DNA of 7,059 nt, taken from the NCBI GenBank assembly GCA_903925515.1, contig CAIYFP010000101.1, positions 1 through 7,059 of the forward strand, written 5' to 3'. Position numbers and translations under genes: made by a program. The notes beneath the pieces were generated by a model. The model was given only the letters and a program-made list of their open reading frames with translations. It was not told where the DNA came from and searched no databases. The stretch's first letter is position 1. Every line of letters begins with the position of its first letter. Below are positions 1 to 5,455 of the stretch, piece after piece. The stretch comes from an uncultured Verrucomicrobiota bacterium (GTDB lineage Bacteria > Verrucomicrobiota > Verrucomicrobiia > Limisphaerales > UBA9464).

Positions 1-3
1 CGT

Positions 4-35
4 CATTCCCCTGCATGGGGATGCCCGGGCTTTTT
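4..35 (+). terminator. possible terminator of a gene upstream of the window
   Basis: An imperfect stem (CCCC at 8-11 with GGGG at 17-20, extended by T7-A21 and, past a one-base bulge, A5-T22 and C4-G23) is followed by the self-complementary GCCCGGGC (23-30) and five Ts (31-35). This could be the tail of a rho-independent terminator whose stem begins before the window. The T run is short and the left side is cut off, so the call is weak. Confidence 0.2.
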
Positions 36-45
36 GGAGAGGGTG

Positions 46-75
46 AACGGATGGGGTCCTTGGGATCCATCCGTT
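46..75. repeat. 9-bp perfect inverted repeat (hairpin) upstream of uvrA
   Basis: AACGGATGG (46-54) is perfectly complementary to CCATCCGTT (67-75), with a 12-base loop between them. No T run follows on either strand, so it is not a standard terminator. It may be an operator-like palindrome, an RNA hairpin of an upstream transcript, or part of a dispersed repeat. It lies about 80 bases before the probable uvrA promoter. Confidence 0.4.
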
Positions 76-114
76 GGCCACTCCATCCGCGTCCATGGCC
101 GGAGCCGTGAGCCG

Positions 115-142
115 AAAAACTTCTTACGTGGGGATTCAGGGG
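115..142 (+). repeat. conserved upstream block, copy A (before uvrA)
   Basis: The core at 118-141 begins AACTTCTTACG and ends CAGGG. It matches the reverse complement of 6926-6948 with one substitution and one single-base gap over 24 columns. Copy A precedes a TTGACC hexamer (155-160) by 13 bases; copy B, before tig, precedes TTGACC by 15 bases. Both copies point the same way relative to their downstream gene. This supports a noncoding role and argues that the in-frame codons upstream of position 191 are not part of uvrA. It could be a shared protein-binding site or a dispersed genomic repeat; the window alone cannot decide. Confidence 0.55.
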
Positions 143-154
143 CCACCGGGCGGT

Positions 155-182
155 TTGACCGCGGGGGCATCAGGAATACCAT
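155..182 (+). promoter_or_regulatory. candidate uvrA promoter
   Basis: TTGACC (155-160) matches the sigma-70 -35 consensus at five of six positions. After a 16-base spacer, TACCAT (177-182) fits the minimal TAnnnT form of a -10 box. Transcription would then begin near 189-190, essentially at the ATG at 191, implying a leaderless or nearly leaderless message. The -10 match is weak. The same TTGACC hexamer appears in front of tig at a similar distance from the repeated block, which lends some support. Confidence 0.3.
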
Positions 183-190
183 GGCCGCCC

Positions 191-3100
191 ATGTCGAAAC
201 CGAGTGGCGCGGCGACGCGCCCCGATCCTCGTTCCATCCGCCTGCGGGGCGTGCGGCAGAACAACCTGCGCAACCTCGACCTTGACCTCCCCATGGGCCG
301 CCTCGTCGTGGTCACGGGCCTCAGCGGCTCCGGGAAGAGCTCCCTCGCCTTCGACACGCTCTACGCGGAAGGGCAACGCCGCTATATCGAGACGTTCTCG
401 CCCTACGCCCGGCAATTCTTCGACCGCATGGACAAGCCGGCCGTGGACCGAATCGAGAACATTCCCCCGGCCATCGCCATCGAGCAGCGCAACAGCGTCC
501 GCACCACCCGCTCCACCGTGGGCACCATGACGGACCTCTCGGAACACGCGAAGGCCCTCTGGCACCAGCTCTCCGTCCTCCATTGCCAACGCTGCCATCG
601 CGCCGTCCGGCGCGAGCCCCCGCAGCTCGTCTGGTCCGAGGTCGTTCGCGGTCCCGGGCAGGCTTCAGGCCACCCCGAAACCGCCGCCCATGGCGGGGGC
701 GTCGCGCCGTCCGCCTTTCCTCGCGCATCCGCTCCCGGGCCCGTCCTGCGCGACGCACCCGCCCCCTATCTCGCCCTCCCGTCGCCCACGTCCGCGCCCG
801 CCGTCCCCGCCGAGCGCATGGTGACGTTTGACCTGCCGTTGACCGACAAGCTGGCCGTCGCCGACCAACTGGACCTTGTCCGCAAGCAAGGCTTCGTCCG
901 CGTTCTCGAAGACGGGCGCGTCCGCCGTCTCGACGACGTCGCCGAGGTCCTCGTCGCCAACCCGCCCTCCAGCCTTGTCGTCGTGGTGGACCGTGTGCGG
1001 ATGGACGACTCCGGGCGCGCGCGCTTCGTGGAGGCCTGCGAGCAGGCGTACCAGTTCGGGCGCGGTCGCCTCACGGTCCGGGACGCGGAGGGCCGGGCAT
1101 GGCGCTCGTTCACCGCCGGGTTCCATTGCGCCGCGTGCGATGTCGGGTACCGGGAGCCCACGCCGGCGTTGTTCTCGTTCAACCATCCCCTCGGCGCCTG
1201 CCCCGAGTGCAAGGGGTTCGGCCGGGTGATCGGCATCGACCCCGACCTCGCCGTGCCAGACCGCTCGTTGTCGCTGGCCGCGGGCGCCGTCCGGCCATGG
1301 CAAACGGGGATGAGCGCGGAATGCCAGGCGGACCTCGCCAAGGCGGCGCGCCGGGCCGGGGTTGCGATGAACGTGCCGTTCCGCGACCTGCCCGAGGCGC
1401 ATCGCCGGTGGGTGATGGAAGGCGACGCGGGGTACGACCCGGACGACAACGACCACAACTGGCCGCGAAAGTGGTACGGGGTGCGCGGCTACTTCCGGTG
1501 GCTGGAAAGCAAGTCGTACAAGATGCACGTGCGCGTGTTGCTGTCGCGGTACCGGAGCTACCGGACGTGCCCCGCGTGCGACGGGCGGCGTTTCAACCCG
1601 GAATCGTTGATGCACCGGTTGCCCCTGCCCGCCGCCGCCGCGGCGTCGGCCGGGGAGGAATCGATCACGCTGGCGACGTTCAACGGCCTGCCCGTCGCAC
1701 GGGCGCTGGAGCTCGCGGACGCGTTGCTGGCCGAGCATCGGCCCGCGCCGCACGAGCCCCTCGGGCAGGTCCTCGGCGAGATGCGCTCCCGGCTGGGCTA
1801 CCTCGTCGAGGCCGGCCTCGGCTACCTCACGCTCGATCGCCCCACGCGCACCCTCTCCGGCGGCGAGACCGCCCGGGTCAACCTCACCACATGCCTCGGG
1901 TCCCGCCTCGTCAACACCCTCTACGTCCTCGACGAGCCCTCCGTGGGACTGCACCCGGCCGACACCGACCGGCTGGTGCGGATTCTTTCGCGGCTTCGGG
2001 ACCATGGAAACACGGTGGTGGTCGTGGAGCACGAGCCGGCCGTCATGCGCGCGGCGGACCATCTCGTGGACCTTGGCCCCGGCCATGGCGAGACCGGCGG
2101 CAACCTCGTCTTCCATGGGCCGCCCTCGGCGTTGGCCGGGGCCGTGGGTTCCTTGACGGCGGACTACCTGACGGGCCGACGCTCGCTGCCCGAGCCGCCC
2201 CGACGTCCCGTGCGGCTTGATGACGACTCGGCCTCCGTCCTCCGGCTCCGACACGCCACCCGCCACAACCTGAGGAACCTCGACGTGGACATCCCGCTCG
2301 GCCGCCTCGTCGTCGTGTCCGGCGTGTCGGGGTCCGGCAAGACCACGCTCGTGCGCGAGGTGTTGCTCCCCTTGATGGAGGCCCGGCTCGGCACGGGCGC
2401 GGCTCGGCCGGGCGAGGGCGACGGGGAGGGAACCTCGGCGGCCGACGGTGACGCCGACGGCGCAGGCGAGGCCGGTCCAACGACTTCCGAGGCATGGCTG
2501 GGACCGACGCCCGGGCTTTCCGGGGTGTTGCTTGTGGACCAAGCCTCGCTGGGGCGCACCCCCCGGTCGAACCCCGCCGTGTACGTGGGCGCGTTCGACT
2601 TCGTGCGCTCCACATGGGCCGACTCGCCCGCCGCGCGCGCCGCTGGCCTTCCCGAAGGCGCGTTCTCGTTCAACTCCGCCCAAGGCCGCTGCGCCCGCTG
2701 CGGCGGGGCCGGGCACGAGAAGATCGAGATGCAGTTCCTGTCCGACGTGTACGTGCGCTGCCCCGCGTGCCATGGGCGGCGCTATCAAGAGCACGTCCTC
2801 GCGGTGAAGGTGGAGGCTCCGGACGGCCGCACATGGTCCATCGGGGACCTGCTGGAGGCGACGATCGAGGACGCGGTGTCGTTCCTCGGCGCGATGAAAG
2901 GCTCGCGCGCGGCCGGCCGCGCGGCCGAACGACTGGCGCACCTCGCGGACGTCGGCCTCGGCTACCTTCGTTGCGGCCAGCCCGTGAACACCCTTTCGGG
3001 AGGCGAATGCCAGCGGCTCAAGCTCGCCAGCCACCTCGCCGAATGGAGCACGCCCGCCGGAAAGGACGCCGGCCGCTCCACCTTGTTCGTGTTCGACGAG

Positions 3101-3355
3101 CCCACCACCGGCCTCCACTTCGAGGACGTCCGGGTCCTCATGACGGTGTTCCATCGCATGGTGGACGCAGGCCACTCGGTGCTCGTCGTGGAGCACAACA
3201 TGGAGGTCATCCGGCAGGCGGACTGGCTCATCGACCTCGGGCCCGGCGCCGGCGCCGACGGCGGACGCCTCGTGGCGACCGGCACCCCCGAGCACGTCGC
3301 CGCCTGCCCGGCCAGCCTCACCGGCCGGTACCTCGCCGCCGAAATGCGCCGCTGA
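191..3355 (+). CDS. uvrA: UvrA-family excinuclease ABC subunit A (divergent paralogue)
   Basis: A DNA damage-recognition ATPase of nucleotide excision repair; family members dimerise, bind distorted DNA and load UvrB. The 1054-residue product has two ABC modules. The first has Walker A GLSGSGKSS (43-51), signature LSGGETAR (555-562) and Walker B LYVLDEPSVGLH (577-588). The second has GVSGSGKTT (711-719), LSGGECQR (935-942) and LFVFDEPTTGLH (965-976). Zinc-finger cysteines C313/C316/C337/C340 and C834/C837/C857/C860 have the same spacing as in E. coli UvrA. The IEQRNSVRTTRSTVG segment (98-112) is typical. A UvrB-binding-like region (about 210-300, with GFVRVLEDGRV) is kept. Oddities are an Ala/Pro-rich insert (153-208), an acidic Gly-rich insert (734-772), the non-standard first signature, and DQASLGRTPRSNP where canonical UvrA has DQSPIGRTPRSNP. 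This resembles a divergent UvrA class I associate with Verrucomicrobiota, so a canonical uvrA may exist elsewhere. ATG 191 is chosen because homology starts near residue 15 and a repeat lies upstream. In-frame ATG 95 and TTG 74 are less likely. Confidence 0.93.
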   Translation: MSKPSGAATRPDPRSIRLRGVRQNNLRNLDLDLPMGRLVVVTGLSGSGKSSLAFDTLYAEGQRRYIETFSPYARQFFDRMDKPAVDRIENIPPAIAIEQRNSVRTTRSTVGTMTDLSEHAKALWHQLSVLHCQRCHRAVRREPPQLVWSEVVRGPGQASGHPETAAHGGGVAPSAFPRASAPGPVLRDAPAPYLALPSPTSAPAVPAERMVTFDLPLTDKLAVADQLDLVRKQGFVRVLEDGRVRRLDDVAEVLVANPPSSLVVVVDRVRMDDSGRARFVEACEQAYQFGRGRLTVRDAEGRAWRSFTAGFHCAACDVGYREPTPALFSFNHPLGACPECKGFGRVIGIDPDLAVPDRSLSLAAGAVRPWQTGMSAECQADLAKAARRAGVAMNVPFRDLPEAHRRWVMEGDAGYDPDDNDHNWPRKWYGVRGYFRWLESKSYKMHVRVLLSRYRSYRTCPACDGRRFNPESLMHRLPLPAAAAASAGEESITLATFNGLPVARALELADALLAEHRPAPHEPLGQVLGEMRSRLGYLVEAGLGYLTLDRPTRTLSGGETARVNLTTCLGSRLVNTLYVLDEPSVGLHPADTDRLVRILSRLRDHGNTVVVVEHEPAVMRAADHLVDLGPGHGETGGNLVFHGPPSALAGAVGSLTADYLTGRRSLPEPPRRPVRLDDDSASVLRLRHATRHNLRNLDVDIPLGRLVVVSGVSGSGKTTLVREVLLPLMEARLGTGAARPGEGDGEGTSAADGDADGAGEAGPTTSEAWLGPTPGLSGVLLVDQASLGRTPRSNPAVYVGAFDFVRSTWADSPAARAAGLPEGAFSFNSAQGRCARCGGAGHEKIEMQFLSDVYVRCPACHGRRYQEHVLAVKVEAPDGRTWSIGDLLEATIEDAVSFLGAMKGSRAAGRAAERLAHLADVGLGYLRCGQPVNTLSGGECQRLKLASHLAEWSTPAGKDAGRSTLFVFDEPTTGLHFEDVRVLMTVFHRMVDAGHSVLVVEHNMEVIRQADWLIDLGPGAGADGGRLVATGTPEHVAACPASLTGRYLAAEMRR

Positions 3356-3377
3356 ACATCGGCCGCCGAAATGCGCC
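3335..3377 (+). repeat. 16-bp direct repeat across the uvrA-rluE junction
   Basis: GCCGCCGAAATGCGCC occurs exactly at 3335-3350 and 3362-3377, offset by 27 bases (nine codons). The first copy encodes the last codons of uvrA (Ala-Ala-Glu-Met-Arg plus one base); the second supplies the ATG proposed as the rluE start. The sequence after each copy differs. It looks like a short tandem duplication, now diverged outside the 16 bases. Confidence 0.6.
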
Positions 3378-4024
3378 TTGCGCGTGGACCCGGACGCCAA
3401 GTCGGCGCTGGCCATGCCCAACCCTCGCGCCTCAACCTCTCCACCTTGCTCGTCGCCCTCCACAAGCCGTATGGAATCCTGAGCCAGTTCACCCCCGACG
3501 GATCCCCCAACGGGACGTTGGCCAGCCTCGGGTTGCCGCCCCGCGTCTATCCACTCGGCCGCCTCGACGCGGATTCCGAGGGCTTGCTTCTCTTGTCCGA
3601 CGAGCCCGGCCTGAACAGCCGCTTGCTCGACCCCTCCGGCGCGCATCCCCGCGTCTATTGGGCGCAGGTGGAACGCGTCCCGGCCCCCGACGCCCTCGCC
3701 CGGCTCTCAAGCGGCGTCATGGTGCAGGGCATTCGCACGCGACCTTGCCGCGCATGGATGCTGCAGCCCCAGCCCCTCCTCCCGCCTCGCACCCCGCCCA
3801 TCCGCCATCGCCTCAACGTCCCCGATTGCTGGATCGGCCTCGAGCTCACCGAGGGACGCAATCGCCAAGTGCGTCGCATGACCGCCGCCATCGGACATCC
3901 CACGCTGCGGCTCATGCGCGTGCGCATCGGTTCCTATGAACTGGGTTCCCTCGCCCCCGGCCGCTGGGTGGAACTCTCCGAGGCCGACCGGCGCCGCGTC
4001 TTCGCCCGGCCTCATGCTGCATGA
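3371..4024 (+). CDS. rluE: 23S rRNA pseudouridine synthase, RluE type (RsuA family)
   Basis: Isomerises a uridine to pseudouridine in ribosomal RNA. E. coli RluE acts on U2457 of 23S rRNA; the same site is inferred here. The product is 217 residues. The fold begins at LVALHKPYGILSQFT (27-41). Motif II is GRLDADSEGLLLL (63-75) with probable catalytic Asp66. NPPIRxR-like TPPIRHR (141-147) and the family motif EGRNRQVRRMTAAIGHPTLR (161-180) follow. No S4 RNA-binding domain is visible, as in E. coli RluE. It starts 15 bases after the uvrA stop, in the same frame, so co-transcription is likely. ATG 3371 adds about 25 unconserved residues and has no Shine-Dalgarno. TTG 3446 would start right at the conserved fold and is a plausible alternative. 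Assignment to the RsuA/RluE family is firm; the exact target base is not. Confidence 0.9.
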   Translation: MRLARGPGRQVGAGHAQPSRLNLSTLLVALHKPYGILSQFTPDGSPNGTLASLGLPPRVYPLGRLDADSEGLLLLSDEPGLNSRLLDPSGAHPRVYWAQVERVPAPDALARLSSGVMVQGIRTRPCRAWMLQPQPLLPPRTPPIRHRLNVPDCWIGLELTEGRNRQVRRMTAAIGHPTLRLMRVRIGSYELGSLAPGRWVELSEADRRRVFARPHAA

Positions 4025-4081
4025 ACCGCGTGCCCTCAAGGGACGGCGAGGATGCTGCGACTTCGTGCGCCCACGGGCAAA

Positions 4082-4140
4082 GTGGCAGCGGCATCTTGCC
4101 GCTGGCCATGCCCGGGCCAGAGCCGAGACGGCTCTGCCAC
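4082..4140. repeat. REP-like three-hairpin (cloverleaf) element
   Basis: Three adjacent hairpins lie inside an outer stem. CAGCGGCA (4086-4093) pairs with TGCCGCTG (4097-4104) around loop TCT. CTGGCC (4102-4107) pairs with GGCCAG (4115-4120). CAGAGCCG (4118-4125) pairs with CGGCTCTG (4129-4136) around loop AGA. The ends GTGGCAG (4082-4088) and CTGCCAC (4134-4140) are also complementary. The element lies between rluE and the next frame. It resembles intergenic repeats I associate with Verrucomicrobiota and related phyla. TTGCCGCTGG recurs at 4096-4105 and 4142-4151. It is unlikely to code for protein and may act as a transcript end or RNA stabiliser. Confidence 0.65.
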
Positions 4141-4164
4141 GTTGCCGCTGGGTTAGGGCACCCG

Positions 4165-4233
4165 AAAGCCATCCGGACCGGGCCATTTCGGTCTCACCCA
4201 AAGGGTCCGTCTGCCCTGATCGGATGGCCTTTT
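4165..4233 (+). terminator. structured stretch with T run, possible terminator after rluE
   Basis: GCCATCCG (4168-4175) is perfectly complementary to CGGATGGC (4221-4228). The pairing is extended by AAA (4165-4167) with TTT (4230-4232) past one bulged base, and followed by a short T run (4230-4233). Inside, CGGACC (4174-4179) can pair with GGTCCG (4204-4209). The loop is much longer than in a classical rho-independent terminator, so this could instead be a branched RNA or part of the neighbouring repeat. It ends 8 bases before the ATG at 4241, which would leave that frame without an obvious promoter. Confidence 0.3.
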
Positions 4234-4240
4234 CCCTTCC

Positions 4241-4489
4241 ATGAAGCCCCCTGCAACTGACGTTTCCAGGATGATTCCAACCGAAACATCCCCCGGCCGA
4301 CGCCGCCGCAGGTTCTGGCCATGGTTGACGCTCCTTGCGGCGCTCGCCGCGACGGCGTCATGGCTCGGGTTTCGGTCGCACGACACGAGCCGCGCCCAGG
4401 CATGGGCCGTCGCGCGGCGGTTCAACAAGATGGAATCGTTCTGGACCGAGGCCCGGCGTCATGCGGCGGGCTTCCAAGACCCGGATTGA
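4241..4489 (+). CDS. hypothetical single-pass membrane protein, possible N-terminal part of a split gene
   Basis: I do not recognise this 82-residue product. It has a basic cluster GRRRRR (19-24), then one hydrophobic segment (about 25-44) with no clear signal-peptidase site, so a membrane anchor with the N-terminus inside is likely. A short charged tail with AWAVARRFNKMESFW (54-68) follows. It ends at TGA 4487-4489. The next frame (ATG 4499) is in the same reading frame only nine bases further on, and third positions stay G/C-rich across the stop, so the two may be one gene with a nonsense change. Start ATG 4241 has no clear Shine-Dalgarno; ATG 4271 (Met11) is an alternative. No promoter is visible. 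Confidence 0.42.
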   Translation: MKPPATDVSRMIPTETSPGRRRRRFWPWLTLLAALAATASWLGFRSHDTSRAQAWAVARRFNKMESFWTEARRHAAGFQDPD

Positions 4490-4498
4490 CGCTTCCTC

Positions 4499-4960
4499 AT
4501 GTCGGAGGCCACCCGGCCCGAGAGCCGACTGGAAGCATGGCTGGTGCGGAACCGAAGCGCGTTGCCGGCATGGCTTCGGGCGCGGGTGCCCTTCTCGGAC
4601 TCGGGAGACCGTTGGGCCAACCTCGAGACCGCATGGACGGCGCATGGCTCGACGCCGGAACCAAGGCGTTTGGAGTGGCTGGCCCACGCAAGGCGGGTGG
4701 ACACGGATCGCGCATGGCGGGTTGTCGCGTTGGCGCTCGCCGGGAACCCGTCCCCGCCGACTGCCTTGCTGCGGGATCTGCGGTCGATGCTGCCTTCCTT
4801 GGACACCCGTGCGCGGGTCGTGGTCGTCGCGGCCATGGATCGGGTGGACAAGGATGCCTTGCCCGACGCCCGGGCGTTGCTGGACGAGCTATCGCGTGAC
4901 AAGGACCCGGACGTTTCGGGAAACGCCCGCCGCATGCTGGGCCGCGCTCCGTATCGGTGA
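4499..4960 (+). CDS. hypothetical protein with a HEAT-like helical C-terminus, possible C-terminal part of a split gene
   Basis: The 153-residue product is unrecognised by name. It is predicted mainly alpha-helical and soluble. RLEAWLVRNRSALPAWLRAR (10-29) is amphipathic and Trp-rich. Residues about 104-148 (RARVVVVAAMDRV, then DARALLDELSRDKDPDVSGN) have the spacing of a HEAT-repeat helix pair, where acidic DKDPDV turns are common. Codon use is strongly G/C-ending, which supports real coding. There is no Shine-Dalgarno before ATG 4499, and the previous nine bases continue the frame back to a TGA at 4487-4489 that closes a membrane-anchor segment. A single ancestral protein of about 239 residues (anchor plus HEAT-like domain) is the simplest reading. 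The function is unknown. Confidence 0.5.
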   Translation: MSEATRPESRLEAWLVRNRSALPAWLRARVPFSDSGDRWANLETAWTAHGSTPEPRRLEWLAHARRVDTDRAWRVVALALAGNPSPPTALLRDLRSMLPSLDTRARVVVVAAMDRVDKDALPDARALLDELSRDKDPDVSGNARRMLGRAPYR

Positions 4961-5233
4961 AGGATTGTCCGGGACCACCCCGCCCTCAAACAACGCCTCC
5001 AAACGCAATCCGGCCATGGCTCGCGCGACGCCGGTTGAAGCCGCCCGAGGCCCCGCGGCTCGTCCCGTGTCCCGCTTCGTGCCTCGCGCCTTGTTGGCCA
5101 CCAAAATCCCTCGCGTCGAAACACGAGCCATTCGTAAGACACGACACCAGGTCGGGAGGCCATCCCCCACATGGGACCCAGGTCCGCATGCAACCGGTTC
5201 TTGAGTGCCCGGTTCTTGCCTCACGCGGCGGCG

Positions 5234-5276
5234 CCCACGCCTTGAAAAGGCAGCCCCCTTGGCGGCTTGGCGTGGG
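5234..5276. repeat. 8-bp perfect inverted repeat
   Basis: CCCACGCC (5234-5241) pairs with GGCGTGGG (5269-5276) across a 27-base interior in which AAGG (5247-5250) and CCTT (5257-5260) can also pair. An A run follows on the + strand, but no T run follows on either strand in the transcribed sense, so it is not a standard terminator for either convergent gene. Confidence 0.35.
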
Positions 5277-5328
5277 AAAAATCCAGCACGCATGACGCGG
5301 GGAGTGGCCCGCGCCTCGTGGATTCCTC

Positions 5329-5357
5329 GGCTTGCGACGGAACCTGCGGCGCAAGCC
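5329..5357. repeat. 8-bp perfect inverted repeat downstream of tig
   Basis: GGCTTGCG (5329-5336) pairs with CGCAAGCC (5350-5357) around a 13-base loop. An overlapping alternative stem is GCCCTT (5355-5360) with AAGGGC (5374-5379). It lies about 100 bases past the tig stop and could slow polymerase or protect the tig 3' end, but there is no T run. Confidence 0.35.
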
Positions 5358-5455
5358 CTTCCCTCCCAACCGCAAGGGCCCGGCCAAGGCGCACCGCCCC
5401 GTGCCAGCGCCATGGGTCGTGGGGCCGTCCGTCCGGCCGCGGCACACGGGACGCG

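Larger units (their letters stand above)
4961..5455. other. 495-base intergenic stretch between convergent genes
   Basis: This lies between the end of the HEAT-like frame (+) and the end of tig (-). Open frames here read as Arg/Gly/Pro-rich shadows on both strands, with no recognisable domain and weaker codon bias than the neighbours. No tRNA-like arm, T-rich terminator or transposase remnant was found. It contains inverted repeats (listed separately) and a 10-bp direct repeat CCGGTTCTTG at 5194-5203 and 5209-5218. It may be a decayed gene or repeat, but nothing shows this directly. Confidence 0.5.

Noticed and set aside
74..190. N-terminal extension of UvrA from TTG 74 or ATG 95
   Set aside because: The added residues have no family counterpart, and the DNA there is the repeat block plus a promoter-like hexamer.
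34..285. Open frame on the + strand using the out-of-frame ATG at 181 or TTG at 34
   Set aside because: It overlaps the conserved N-terminus of UvrA and has no recognisable domain. Its only notable segment is the repeat block also found upstream of tig.
1099..2220. 373-codon + strand frame inside uvrA
   Set aside because: Arg/Ala/Gly/Pro-rich shadow of uvrA in another phase, with no domain.
665..3646. 993-codon open frame on the minus strand, antisense to uvrA and running into rluE
   Set aside because: Its codons are in register with uvrA and rluE codons. It stays open because those G/C-ending genes avoid TTA, CTA and TCA, and the uvrA stop TGA reads as TCA (Ser) on the other strand. It shows no recognisable domain, while the sense frame encodes complete UvrA motifs.
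4986..5447. 153-codon minus-strand frame downstream of tig
   Set aside because: Gly/Arg/Pro-rich, no recognisable domain, no ribosome-binding site noticed. Most likely an open frame by chance in GC-rich noncoding DNA.
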